DNA from: Deltaproteobacteria bacterium
GTDB taxonomy: Bacteria > Desulfobacterota > Desulfobacteria > Desulfobacterales > JAHEIW01
Assembly (NCBI GenBank): GCA_024639185.1
Contig: JAHEIW010000036.1
Location: forward strand, 1-34,701
Direction of reading: 5' to 3'
Length of the DNA stretch: 34,701 nucleotides
A model generated the notes under the pieces. The model saw only the letters and a list, made by a program, of their open reading frames with translations, was not told the origin of the DNA and ran no database searches. Shown one piece after another: positions 8,278-16,723 of the stretch (its first letter is position 1; every line of letters begins with the position of its first letter). The position numbers were made by a program, and so were the translations under genes.

Positions 8278-9090
8278 ATGTCTTTTATTCCCGATTTTAA
8301 TCCCCCATCCAAGGAGCCGGCCAATGCCCTCTGGTTTATATTTGACCGTGGCCGGCTGCTGGTTAAAATCCAAGACGATAGCTGCAGCATCCCTAAAACA
8401 TCGGATCTAAAGCCCTATCAAACCGATCTTCTCCACAAACAGTACCTGGGCACTCTGGACGGCCGCCCCTGTTACGCCGCCGAGTCCGCCGGCGACAACC
8501 AAAAGGGCAAGGATTTGAAATCCAGGGATTTGCGGGCGCTATTCGGCAAATTGGACGAAAATTTGATCTGGATCGCAGGCCGGGCAAACCAGCTGGTCAA
8601 TTGGAATCAAACACACCTGTATTGCGGCGGGTGTGGGCAGTTGACCGAAAACAAGACAGACGAACGGGCCAAGATTTGTCCGCAATGCAGCCTGACAAAT
8701 TATCCCCGATTATCGCCGGCCATTATTGTGGCCGTTTTAAAAAATGATAAAATTTTACTGGGACGCAATAAACGCTTTAAATTACCGTTTTACAGTGTTC
8801 TAGCCGGTTTTGTCGAACCGGGTGAAACCCTGGAGCAATGTGTCAAAAGGGAAATTCGCGAAGAAGTCGCAATAGCGGTGAAGAATATCCGCTATTTCGG
8901 CAGCCAGCCCTGGCCATTCCCAAATTCATTGATGATTGCCTTTACGGCCGAATATGATGACGGCGAAATCCGTATTGATGGATCAGAAATCATCGATGCC
9001 GCCTGGTTTGCAAAAGACAATCTGCCTAATATACCGCCTAGGATTAGTATTGCCAGGCAGTTGATTGATTGGTTCATCCAAAACCACTAA
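8278..9090 (+). CDS. nudC: NADH pyrophosphatase (Nudix hydrolase)
   Basis: A 270-residue cytoplasmic enzyme that hydrolyses NAD(H) to NMN(H) and AMP; NudC homologues also remove NAD caps from RNA. The zinc ribbon has C116, C119, C134 and C137. The Nudix box runs from about G177: GFVEPGETLEQC followed by REIREEV, with the REXXEE catalytic core intact. The SQPWPFPNSLM motif at 209-219 is the NADH-pyrophosphatase signature. Length is normal. AAGGAA sits just before the ATG, overlapping the stop of the small upstream frame. The assignment is secure. Confidence 0.95.
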   Translation: MSFIPDFNPPSKEPANALWFIFDRGRLLVKIQDDSCSIPKTSDLKPYQTDLLHKQYLGTLDGRPCYAAESAGDNQKGKDLKSRDLRALFGKLDENLIWIAGRANQLVNWNQTHLYCGGCGQLTENKTDERAKICPQCSLTNYPRLSPAIIVAVLKNDKILLGRNKRFKLPFYSVLAGFVEPGETLEQCVKREIREEVAIAVKNIRYFGSQPWPFPNSLMIAFTAEYDDGEIRIDGSEIIDAAWFAKDNLPNIPPRISIARQLIDWFIQNH

Positions 9091-9097
9091 AAACTTC

Positions 9098-9140
9098 ATA
9101 TTTTGCCAGATGGCTGCGTTGCAAATCGATTCAGTGCGGG
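9098..9140. repeat. Partial copy of the dispersed repeat
   Basis: catattttgccagatggctgcg and aatcgattcag resemble the tail of the element at 7921-8051 (catcttttgcccgctggctg, gatttgattcag). It lies between convergent nudC and the radical SAM gene. Confidence 0.45.
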
Positions 9141-9156
9141 TTGCTCGTTGCAGCGT

Positions 9157-10536
9157 TTATTGTTGGCCATTGGTCAAACGCGCCTTTAACAGGTTATAAA
9201 CCAAATGAACCGGAGTTGAAGAACTTGGTGAAAAGAACAGTTTCAGGAGACCGCTCCGCCGCATCTTGTTCAGGATGCGAAGGAATTGGCGCTTTGAGTA
9301 GAATTCTTTCGATAATTTACGGCGCAATTGCTTGAGTTCTTCTATCGAACAATGGTCCGAATAGATTTTTCCGGTCGGCGTAACATGGTAATCCGGGTTT
9401 TGGGCGACAATTTCGTCCAGGCCAGAATAGGGACTGTTTCGCAATAAAGTAAGATTTACAGTGTCCAACCCCAACTCACGGGCAAATGGCAGTATCTGCT
9501 CCATTTCCGCGATGCTCTCTCCAATATTGCCCACAATGAAATAACCGTGCAGCAACATGGAGCTTTCACGCAGCACTTCAAAGTATTCGCGGATCTTGGC
9601 CGTATTGAAACCCTTGCGCATGGAGCGCAAAGTTTTATCATGGGCCGATTCAATACCCAGCAGCAACATGGCAAATCCAGCCCGTTCCATTTTGCGAATC
9701 ACATCAGGGCGCCGCGCAATCTCCAGCCGGGCGTTAATAACGTATTTTTTGCGAATACCCCGATCCAGAATTAGATCGCAAATGTGCTCGACGCGCTCCG
9801 CGTTGTGGGTAAATGTTTCATCGGAAAAACCAACAATCGGCGCTTTGATCTCAGAAAGCTCCTGCACGATGGATTCGGGTGAACGACCCGACCAGTTGCG
9901 CTTCTCGCCCCAGGGATTGAAATTGAAAGAACAAAAAGTGCAGTTGAACGGGCAGCCACGCGAAGCGGAAAACATGTCCATTTCCACGCCGGTGCTAATA
10001 TTTTGCAATTCGATTTCATAGGTATATCGTCGCAGCTTGCGGTCAGGATATACAAAGTCTTTTAGGGGTCCCAGTTTGCGGACAGGATTGTGGATAATGC
10101 CATCCCCATTGCGGAAGCTTAGTCCGGCAATATTTTCAAATGGCACCCCTTTACAAAGGTCTTCCATCACCTCTTCTCCGTCTCCGCGAACGACAGCATC
10201 GAGGTTGGGGCAACTTGAAAGCCACCCTTCCGGATCCTCGGTTGCATGTCGACCACCAATTACGGTAAAAACGTCTGGCGGTACAGACATAATTTCCTCA
10301 CGCACGAATTCGACGCGCCGCTGCCAATTGACCGAAAAACAGACCATATCGGTATCTGGACGAAAAAAATCAAGCGTGCGTTTGGACTCATAGCGAAGAT
10401 CGATAATATCCAATGCCTTGGAATAGGGCGCAATTGACTTTGCAATGAATTCAAGTCCTAAAGGCGGAATAAAACGAAACTTCTTTAAGTCTTTCTGATA
10501 GGGATAAACACAAAGCGCATGCTGGAACACCACCAA
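9157..10536 (-). CDS. B12-binding-domain radical SAM protein
   Basis: About 459 residues. The N-terminal ~150 residues look like the cobalamin-binding-type Rossmann domain found in this class (IPPLGLEFIAKSI, VIGGRHATEDPEGW, NLDAVVRGDGEEVMEDL), without the DxHxxG base-off motif. The radical SAM core follows, with the cluster motif CPFNCTFC near residue 200 and a helix-loop GFSDETFTHN. Such proteins do methylations or carbon-sulfur or carbon-carbon rearrangements in lipid, cofactor or antibiotic pathways. Nothing adjacent reveals the substrate. The frame opens with TTG at 10536 then GTG GTG, with a GGGGGG run as the site just upstream; one of the GTGs may be the true start. Confidence 0.85.
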   Translation of the reverse strand: MVVFQHALCVYPYQKDLKKFRFIPPLGLEFIAKSIAPYSKALDIIDLRYESKRTLDFFRPDTDMVCFSVNWQRRVEFVREEIMSVPPDVFTVIGGRHATEDPEGWLSSCPNLDAVVRGDGEEVMEDLCKGVPFENIAGLSFRNGDGIIHNPVRKLGPLKDFVYPDRKLRRYTYEIELQNISTGVEMDMFSASRGCPFNCTFCSFNFNPWGEKRNWSGRSPESIVQELSEIKAPIVGFSDETFTHNAERVEHICDLILDRGIRKKYVINARLEIARRPDVIRKMERAGFAMLLLGIESAHDKTLRSMRKGFNTAKIREYFEVLRESSMLLHGYFIVGNIGESIAEMEQILPFARELGLDTVNLTLLRNSPYSGLDEIVAQNPDYHVTPTGKIYSDHCSIEELKQLRRKLSKEFYSKRQFLRILNKMRRSGLLKLFFSPSSSTPVHLVYNLLKARLTNGQQ

Positions 10537-10927
10537 TCCCCCCTTTACATATCAGGCGGTAAATAAGATTTTATACGATTATTCTTCAGGCAACCCATTT
10601 GGAAGATATTCTTAGAAAAGCGATTTCTTGAGAGGCCAGAAATGATTCCAGAGGACTCGGCCGAAGAGATTAATTGCTAATTAGCTTTGCTGTATAATAT
10701 AGATTGACGTGAATGTAAATTATATTTTTAGGTAGGCATACGATCACGGAAAGAAGAGATAGATACATCCAATAATTAAACGATATAGAATTTAACCGGT
10801 TCTACGCCTTAACATTTTACCCAAAATCCCCATATGAGCAGATCGCGGTACATTGCCAATCTCCAGATTCCAGCGAAACTGCTGATGTTGTCATTTATTG
10901 TCGACACCGATCAAAAACGCAATGAAT
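10537..10927. other. Gene-free stretch
   Basis: About 390 bases between two minus-strand genes. I see AT-rich sequence and no convincing gene, hairpin or repeat. It presumably includes the promoter of the radical SAM gene; no consensus could be fixed. Confidence 0.5.
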
Positions 10928-11485
10928 TCATATGTTATCATGCAGACGGATATTGAAGGTGTAATCATGGTCCAGGTATTGAATTTGAAGAACGATGGTG
11001 GCAGTGGTATCTGAGGGGTTATCATCAGCCCTGAATGCCCGGTTGATCAGTTTACGCTCCTCCAGGGGCTCCAAACGATCGAAATCAGAATCCGGTTGTT
11101 TCGAGAAATCGGCAAATTCGGCTAAAATTGTTTCGGCCTCGGCCATGCCGTTGCGGCCTTTGCGGGCATCTTTTTGATAGACTTTTTTGGTAATAAATGT
11201 GATTTTGTGTCGCGTTAGATTTTCAAACCGAAAGTTGTAAAAATCAAATTCTTTTGTTTGCCAGGGCACGCGGGTCGCATAGCCTTCATACGGCTGCCGG
11301 CCGATATATTCGCAGGTGATGCTCAGAAACGGCTGGCCCTGATGATCACTCACCGTGCGTTGCACGAAACGATCTGGATATCGCTTGCGAGCTGCCATTT
11401 TCTCCGCCTCGGTGGCGCTGCATCCGAAAAACGAGGCGCACATAACAAAGCACACAAGCAAGAAGCCGATGATATCTTTTCTCAT
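10928..11485 (-). CDS. Putative lipoprotein of unknown function
   Basis: A 185-residue exported protein. The N-terminus has a short basic start, a hydrophobic run and a lipobox-like FFGC near residue 22, so it is likely a lipid-anchored envelope protein. The mature part is polar with a predicted beta-rich core (PFLSITCEYIGRQPYEGY, FDFYNFRFENLTRHKITFI) and a C-terminal strand pair (IVLQIQYLDHDYTFNIRLHD). I do not recognise the family. GGAAGTGACCT precedes the ATG. Neighbours do not suggest a role. Confidence 0.7.
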   Translation of the reverse strand: MRKDIIGFLLVCFVMCASFFGCSATEAEKMAARKRYPDRFVQRTVSDHQGQPFLSITCEYIGRQPYEGYATRVPWQTKEFDFYNFRFENLTRHKITFITKKVYQKDARKGRNGMAEAETILAEFADFSKQPDSDFDRLEPLEERKLINRAFRADDNPSDTTATIVLQIQYLDHDYTFNIRLHDNI

Positions 11486-11607
11486 AGGTCACTTCCAGGA
11501 AATTAAGGGCTTTAGCATCCAATAGTGTATCGTCTGTTGCGGTGCAAGCCTTTAATTCTAATTAGGATTTTTTAAACAGTTTTCTGCTTATCCAAAAGGA
11601 CCATGCT

Positions 11608-11916
11608 ATGATTCATGTCATTGCCACCGTAGAACTGCAGCCCAATACGAGAGAACACTATTTGACGATCTTAAAGGAAAACGTGCCGAAGGTTATAGCC
11701 GAAGCCGGTTGTTTAGAATATGAACCGGTCATGGACATCGATTCCGGCTTACCGTTCCAGGGAACCGTTCGCGAGGCTGTTGTGACCATTGTCGAAGCCT
11801 GGGAAAGTTTGGACCACCTTGTCGCTCATCTAAAAACGCCTCACATGCAGTCATACCGTGATGCGGTCGCAAGTTATGTCAAGAAGGTCAGCGTGCAGGT
11901 CATGGAGCCGGTGTAG
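11608..11916 (+). CDS. ABM-domain monooxygenase, YgiN-like
   Basis: A 102-residue single ferredoxin-like alpha/beta domain of the antibiotic-biosynthesis-monooxygenase type: an opening strand MIHVIATVELQP, a helix with KENVPKVIAEAGCLEYEP, a strand IVEAWESLDHLVAHLKTPH and the final strand VSVQVMEPV. YgiN-type members oxidise quinols without cofactors; others bind heme. The catalytic activity of this one is not deducible. An AAAAGGA site precedes the ATG by seven bases. It is monocistronic. Confidence 0.85.
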   Translation: MIHVIATVELQPNTREHYLTILKENVPKVIAEAGCLEYEPVMDIDSGLPFQGTVREAVVTIVEAWESLDHLVAHLKTPHMQSYRDAVASYVKKVSVQVMEPV

Positions 11917-12103
11917 GTCACTTAAAAGCGTCCTTACAAGTGTTGCGCCTCGCAGACAATATACAAAACACGGTTTTATTTTAGGTGCCAAGCCTCTGGT
12001 TACTGGCTTCTGGTTTCTGGCAAAGACGTCACCGAGCAGTGAAACTGCATTTTAATCGAACGCGAGCGATTTTTTTAAAAGGACGGAGCGCAGCGATACC
12101 AAA

Positions 12104-12214
12104 ATTTTAGGCACTCCACGCCCGCCATCGCGCAGGTCCGGCGTAGCTTCAGCGAAGACGGAAGCCGCTCAGGCGAGGTGGGCGGGTTAGCTCATTTTAG
12201 GCATTTTAGGCACT
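12104..12214. repeat. MITE-like element with 12-bp direct repeats
   Basis: attttaggcact occurs at 12104-12115 and again at 12203-12214. Between them lies a GC-rich segment with inverted ends (cccgcc 12121 / ggcggg 12181) and an inner hairpin tccggcgtagcttcagcgaag. The surrounding region 11917-12289 has no gene; it also holds ctggttactggcttctggtttctgg, a low-complexity repeat. The direct repeats could be a target duplication, but the element is too short to encode anything. Confidence 0.45.
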
Positions 12215-12289
12215 TGTAAATTTACTCACTTTATCTTATGAATTTTTGAGAAATTTTCTCATCCCTGTGAGCCCGGGAGGTACAAGCGA

Positions 12290-12964
12290 ATGTGCGGCCG
12301 ATTTGTGGGATACCGTCAACTGGATGAACTCCAAGAATTCTTTCCGATTGACCGTGCCAATTGCGATGTGACGGCTAATTTCAATGTGGCGCCGACACAG
12401 GAGATTCTGGCCATTTATAATCATCGGGGAGAAAACTGGCTGGACAAATTCCACTGGGGGCTGGTGCCATTTTGGGCCAAAGACCCCTCCATCGGAAACC
12501 GCATGATCAATGCCCGTGCTGAAACTATCGCTGAAAAACCATCCTTTAAAAATGCCTTTAAGAAGCGCAGATGCCTGATTATTGCCGATGGCTTTTACGA
12601 ATGGAAAGGCCCCAAAGGTCAAAAGCAACCCATGTTGATAACGCTGCCAGATAAAAAGCCGTTTGCATTTGCCGGTCTATGGGAAACCTGGCACAAAAAC
12701 GACCCACAAGCGCCCTACCGGTCATGCACCATCATTACGACCGAAGCCAGTCTTTCAGTCCGTGACATTCATCATCGTATGCCGGTAATTCTAAATCCCG
12801 TAGTATACAACCACTGGTTGGATCAGGGCAATCAAGATATAGCGGATTTAACAAAAATTCTGGCGGAGGAACGCCTGACCGAACTCATCAGCTATCCGGT
12901 AACCAAGCAGGTAAATTCCACGCGACATAATGATGCTTCCATAATAGAGCCCATCGAGGAATGA
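12290..12964 (+). CDS. SRAP-domain protein (SOS response-associated, YedK/HMCES-type)
   Basis: A 224-residue member of the family that crosslinks to abasic sites in single-stranded DNA through its N-terminal Cys, shielding the lesion. It begins MCGRF, so Cys2 is exposed after Met removal. The other family residues are present: an Asn in NVAPTQ, the INARAET block, Glu in IADGFYEWK and His in IHHRMPVIL. Length is normal. AGGTACAAGCGA precedes the ATG. No lexA-type operator could be identified nearby. The assignment is secure. Confidence 0.94.
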   Translation: MCGRFVGYRQLDELQEFFPIDRANCDVTANFNVAPTQEILAIYNHRGENWLDKFHWGLVPFWAKDPSIGNRMINARAETIAEKPSFKNAFKKRRCLIIADGFYEWKGPKGQKQPMLITLPDKKPFAFAGLWETWHKNDPQAPYRSCTIITTEASLSVRDIHHRMPVILNPVVYNHWLDQGNQDIADLTKILAEERLTELISYPVTKQVNSTRHNDASIIEPIEE

Positions 12965-13010
12965 AATCGCTTTGTGGGGACTAAACCGAAAACCTACTGA
13001 ATTGCTTATA

Positions 13011-13149
13011 TTACCATCGCCCAGGCACTCAGAGCCAGCATAAGCGCCACCAGCATGGCCTTGGAGGCCGGCGCCAGCAAACGATTCACCGCCACCAGCA
13101 CCGCAATGATAACCGATGAAACAAAGTCTGTACAAATGAGATTCAATTT
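13011..13149 (-). CDS. Possible small membrane protein or remnant
   Basis: On the minus strand one frame ending at TAA 13011-13013 gives about 45 residues with a hydrophobic segment (VSSVIIAVLVAVN, then KAMLVALMLALSAWAMVI). There is no ATG; a TTG could start it. It is more likely the tail of a lost membrane protein. The overlapping longer minus frame is a shadow. Confidence 0.25.
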
Positions 13150-13211
13150 GATAAAAAGCCACCTTCATAAAAAAGTACGGGTCAAGGCAAGGTAAGAAAG
13201 GACCAGGGTAA

Positions 13212-13370
13212 ATGAAAGATCCGCTCAATGAAGGCAATAAAAAAACGGTGTGGTATGAGAATGATAACCCTGTGAACGGATATTTGGATAACGAGATTTT
13301 CCGGAAAGCAGGCAATCAGGAAAAGGACCCACCGGCTGAGAAGCTTTCCTGGATGGATCTCATAAAATAG
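13212..13370 (+). CDS. Small soluble protein candidate, 52 residues
   Basis: ATG 13212 to TAG 13370 encodes a hydrophilic peptide starting MKDPLNEGNKKTVWYENDNP and ending with PPAEKLSWMDLIK. Composition is protein-like, with Trp, Tyr and charged residues well spread. AGGACCAGGG lies upstream at a plausible distance. I do not recognise it. Confidence 0.45.
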   Translation: MKDPLNEGNKKTVWYENDNPVNGYLDNEIFRKAGNQEKDPPAEKLSWMDLIK

Positions 13371-13562
13371 CAAATTCTCCTATGATTCACCTTTCGGGAA
13401 TCACGTTTAAATCGGATCGGCAGGCCGTAAGCGAAGATCCTGGCTATCGTCTATTTTGGAAATGGTGAAAATACAAAAGAGCAGTCAACCAATGCTCTTT
13501 AGGAAAAAAAAAATCGTGCCTGCAGGTGTGCACCCACAGGTCCAGTGCCTTCGGTTTCAACA

Positions 13563-13775
13563 TCAATTATCGGAAACGAGTGGATCTCCGGTCAGCTTAT
13601 CTGCTTTGGTCTTAATTTTTAAATTCATAATCCTGTTTATAAAGCGTTGAAGCCTTCGCTCGCCGACCAGGCGAATAATCACCATCGCCGCGGCCATAGT
13701 GGTCCCAATAATCACAACGCTGGCACAACTTTTAATGGTTTGGCGTCTTTCCCGCGACCAAAAATTCAAGATCAC
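13563..13775 (-). CDS. Small single-TM protein candidate
   Basis: From GTG 13775, ten bases after GGAGG, a 70-residue frame encodes a basic N-terminus (FWSRERRQTIKS), a hydrophobic helix (ASVVIIGTTMAAAMVII) and a basic C-terminal region (RRLQRFINRIMNLKIKTK). The layout fits a small inner-membrane protein. No homologue is recognised. Confidence 0.35.
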   Translation of the reverse strand: MILNFWSRERRQTIKSCASVVIIGTTMAAAMVIIRLVGERRLQRFINRIMNLKIKTKADKLTGDPLVSDN

Positions 13776-14172
13776 AAAGATCAACCCTCCTCTCAGATCG
13801 ACAATTACCCCGCAGATTCTAGACGCTCATTGTGTTGGAGCGCAAAGCGGTTTCAGAGAACGTCCCGTAGCTGAATGCAGGATATTATAATTGACCTCCG
13901 GCACACGGGAATGGGTGATACGTCATTTGATGGAACCCGGTTTATCCCGGCGCCCGTCTGCAAAGGTCATTCCCCCTGAGCATCTGATAGAAGCAAAAAG
14001 CGTGCACACTTGCAACGATTAGCGAATTGTTATTATCGTTAATGAATTTAAATTGTTAACCCAAGTACGATCTATACGACCATACATCTACATGAAAAGC
14101 ATTTCCCAGTAACAGGAAATTTAAATTCCAACTCGGAAGGCAAGGGGCGCATGCATGAAAGTGAACTTTTGC
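13776..14172. other. Gene-free stretch
   Basis: About 390 bases between two minus-strand genes. I see no convincing gene. The part near 14015-14060 is AT-rich with cgaattgttattatcgttaat, an imperfect dyad. Nothing else stands out. Confidence 0.45.
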
Positions 14173-14685
14173 TTAGCGACCCATTTCGCCGGCGGTTAGC
14201 GATTCAAGGCGCATGTGCTGGGATCGCCAGACATTATTTTCATTGGCAAAAGTTTCGATATTTTTATTCGTCAGATACGTGACCATCTGTATATCGTCAA
14301 CAGCTAGATCTTCATTCCCCATTTTGGTGTGAAGGGTCGCACGGCTGTAGTAGGCAGCTCCATATTCCGAATCCAGCTCAATTGCCTTTTCAAAATCGGC
14401 AATGGCCTCGACATCATTTCCCTGGCGTTCCTTTGCCAGTCCTCGAAGGTGGTAAGAACGCGCCAACACTGGCTTTAGTTCAATGGCGCGATCAAAATCT
14501 GCAATGGCCTCTTCCAGCCGTTCAGATCTGAAAAACGCCGCGCCCCGGCTGATGTAGGCAAGCGTGTGGTCCGGATCGATCTCAATTGCCTGCGATAAGT
14601 GTGCGATACTTTTTTCGATATTATCTTTGAGTAAAGCAAACATTCCATTTATATATTCACTGTTGGCATCCTGGTTAGTCGGCAT
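14173..14685 (-). CDS. TPR-repeat protein, short
   Basis: A 170-residue soluble protein with about three consecutive TPR units between residues 25 and 130: IAHLSQAIEIDPDHTLAYIS, EEAIADFDRAIELKPVLARS and VEAIADFEKAIELDSEYGAA, all with the canonical spacing. The C-terminal 40 residues are non-repeat. TPR arrays mediate protein contacts; no partner is indicated. Upstream GGAGGTGCATT on the coding strand gives a good start. Confidence 0.88.
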   Translation of the reverse strand: MPTNQDANSEYINGMFALLKDNIEKSIAHLSQAIEIDPDHTLAYISRGAAFFRSERLEEAIADFDRAIELKPVLARSYHLRGLAKERQGNDVEAIADFEKAIELDSEYGAAYYSRATLHTKMGNEDLAVDDIQMVTYLTNKNIETFANENNVWRSQHMRLESLTAGEMGR

Positions 14686-14891
14686 AATGCACCTCCAAAA
14701 AAGTTTCTGATGAATTATTGTATAAAGTTTGTCTAAATAATAATCAGGCTTGAAAGAATGTCAAGCATGTCGGCCTCTCCACCGATAAATAGAAAGCCGC
14801 CAGTGAAATGGATTGAGCGTCAGCCTAAAATGAACGCGCGGGGCGGGGTCTTATCGGAACGGTTTGGTGTAACATCGGCAGCATCGGGCGC

Positions 14892-15818
14892 TTAAACAAG
14901 CTTGCTGATAATGTTATGAAATGCTGAGATATTTTTCGGATAGGATACATTCAGCTGCTTTAATTCTGCCTGGCAAGACTGCAGACCGCGACCGCCAACG
15001 ATGATGGCCACATTATCAGAAACGTATTGGCGCAAGCGTTTTATTTCACGTAAGGTCTGCCTTTCAGTACCGTGATAAGCAATACTGAGGGTTATGGCCC
15101 CGGCTTTTTTGTATACTGCAGCAGCGGCAATCTCCTCAGCCGGCAGATTGGGACCAAAATAGTATGTATGCCAGCCAGCCTCTGCGGCCGTGATGGCAGC
15201 AATCAGGGCACCCAATTCATGCCAGTGATTGGCAGGGGTCGCCACAACCATTTTAGGCATCGCCGCTGCCGGATGATAGGCGGATAGCATATCGCGCAAG
15301 AATGACACGAGAATTGAAGAGGCCATATGTTCATTAATGATTTTGAGTTCCCCTTTGGCCCAGCGCTCACCAATTTGTACTATCAATGGCAGGATCAATT
15401 CTTCAAAAAGCGTTGGTCGTGTCAGCATGACAGCAGCCCGGTTCAAGGAGGCCTCGAAAGCCTGCTCATCCAGGTTATAAATGGCTGCGTAGCAGGCCTC
15501 TGACAATTCCGCCGGTGTTGCGAGATCCGCTTGGCGACTTTCTTGCGGTCCGGTATCTGCTGCTTGGTTGGCAATAATGCCTAAAAGCGTTTTACCGTCC
15601 AGCTCGGACAGCTGCGCAATGCGATGCCCAGTTCCGGCTGCTTGCTGCAACAGTTTCAGATGCTGAATGTCGCTATCAGAATACAGTCGGCGGCCGCTGG
15701 AAGTTCGGCCGGGTTGCACCACACCATAGCGTTTCTCCCAGGCACGGATAACATGAGCGCTCAACCCGGTCTGGCGTGAGACAAATCCAATCGGATGTAT
15801 TTTGCGTTCCGTATGCAT
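14892..15818 (-). CDS. MerR-type regulator with cobalamin-binding domain, CarH/LitR-like
   Basis: A 308-residue transcription factor. Residues 8-75 are a MerR winged helix (HVIRAWEKRYGVVQP, SGRRLYSDSDIQHLKLL). Residues ~110-185 form the helical cap, with W153 followed nine residues later by E163-H164, the Wx9EH signature of photoreceptor CarH proteins. A B12-binding Rossmann domain follows, with H200 in NHWHELG and a GPNLPAEE block. Family members bind adenosylcobalamin and repress in the dark; some respond to B12 only. Repeated GACAAAC sequences in its own promoter suggest autoregulation. Targets elsewhere are unknown. Confidence 0.88.
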   Translation of the reverse strand: MHTERKIHPIGFVSRQTGLSAHVIRAWEKRYGVVQPGRTSSGRRLYSDSDIQHLKLLQQAAGTGHRIAQLSELDGKTLLGIIANQAADTGPQESRQADLATPAELSEACYAAIYNLDEQAFEASLNRAAVMLTRPTLFEELILPLIVQIGERWAKGELKIINEHMASSILVSFLRDMLSAYHPAAAMPKMVVATPANHWHELGALIAAITAAEAGWHTYYFGPNLPAEEIAAAAVYKKAGAITLSIAYHGTERQTLREIKRLRQYVSDNVAIIVGGRGLQSCQAELKQLNVSYPKNISAFHNIISKLV

Positions 15819-15821
15819 CCC

Positions 15822-15880
15822 GACAAACTAACATAACCGTTTTAATTTGTCAAAATAATTTAGACAAACTATTGACAAAC
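15822..15880 (-). promoter_or_regulatory. Probable CarH-like operator and promoter region
   Basis: GACAAAC occurs at 15822-15828, 15863-15869 and 15874-15880; the last two are 11 bp apart, one helical turn. TTTGTC at 15846-15851 makes an inverted pair with the copy at 15863. On the minus strand TTGACA (15853-15848) could be the -35 of the regulator's promoter, embedded in these repeats. CarH operators are known to use 11-bp direct repeats; assignment here is inferred. Confidence 0.5.
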
Positions 15881-16038
15881 ACAGATCGATGCGATCCTGT
15901 TGGCCATACATACAGACGGGTCACTGCTGGGTCTGAGTTGTTTTGGACAAGATGTACTGCGATCGACCGGAATGTGCTTGTTGAGCACCAGGGGTAGCAT
16001 TTCCAGTGGAAGTGTTTTTATAGATCCGATGAATTGAG

Positions 16039-16254
16039 TTAATGCGGACGCTTGTTTGTCGATTCAACAGCGCCTTGCGCGTTTTTTAGAATTAAATCCT
16101 GGCGCACCCGGCCAAGCGCCCGTCCATCGATAATGATCAGACCCAAAAAAATGCAGCCCAACCCGACATATTCAACAGCCTTGATAACCTCACCCAGCAC
16201 GCCGACCCCTAACATTAGAGCGCTGACAGGGATTAGAAAAGAAAGTACCCGGTC
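16039..16254 (-). pseudogene. C-terminal remnant of a DMT/EamA-family transporter
   Basis: On the minus strand an open frame ending at TAA 16039-16041 reads VLSFLIPVSALMLGVGVLGE, then AVEYVGLGCIFLGLIIIDGR, the last two helices typical of EamA drug/metabolite transporters, followed by a basic tail. Nothing upstream encodes the other eight helices; the sequence instead passes into a low-complexity repeat at 16262. A deletion has left only the 3' end. Confidence 0.65.
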
Positions 16255-16640
16255 TCATACATCAGACGCGCAACCCGAAATTCGAAACACACCGTCTGTC
16301 CTCTGACTTCTGTCTTCTGGCTTCTGACGCCGGGTACATAGCGGTAGGTAATTTAGGTTATAAGATTATGGTATAAATTACCCATTTTTACGGATTTAGA
16401 CATTCATTATCTTTATAAGTAATTGATATTTATAATTTAATAAAAATTGCCATTGTGGCATATTTTTTGCAATTTGCGAATGGTGTCTGCGCATGCCTTG
16501 ACCTTTAACGCTTGGGTTCGGCTCGCAGCAGGCACTTCTATCGGCTGGGGGGCGGGTTCTCATATTACCCCTTTTACCCTTCAAATTGGTATGCCTTTTG
16601 GGAACCCCAACCCCCTTCTCCTCTTAAAATCATACATTGG
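16255..16640. other. Gene-free stretch with low-complexity repeat and a large potential hairpin
   Basis: 16262-16332 is low-complexity (gcgcaacccgaaattcgaaac, then ctgtcctctgacttctgtcttctgg), of the kind also seen at 23190-23231 and 24241-24275. 16340-16470 is AT-rich. At 16545-16617 ggggg-c-gggttc can pair with gaaccc-caa-ccccc, making a long hairpin. I see no gene. Confidence 0.45.
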
Positions 16641-16656
16641 GCGGGGGCTCAAAGAG

Positions 16657-16708
16657 GGAGCGCGACCTAAAAAGGTCACTGCCAGGTTCGAATCCTGCAC
16701 CCGCTCCA
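16657..16708 (+). other. tRNA-like remnant
   Basis: GGAGCG (16657-16662) pairs with CGCTCC (16702-16707) like an acceptor stem. Inside are a hairpin gacct-aaaa-aggtc, resembling a long variable arm, and a T-arm cagg-ttcgaat-cctg with the canonical TTCGAAT loop. D-arm and anticodon arm are missing at this length. An alternative fold with gggcggg (16640-16646) adds a gctc/gagc D-like arm but no proper anticodon loop. I read it as an eroded class II tRNA. Confidence 0.4.
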
Positions 16709-16723
16709 ATTCCAGGGTGAACG

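Noticed and set aside
12848-13315. 155-residue minus-strand frame after the SRAP gene
   Set aside because: It runs antisense into the SRAP gene and has a Gly-rich, repeat-like composition; a different frame there gives the better membrane segment.
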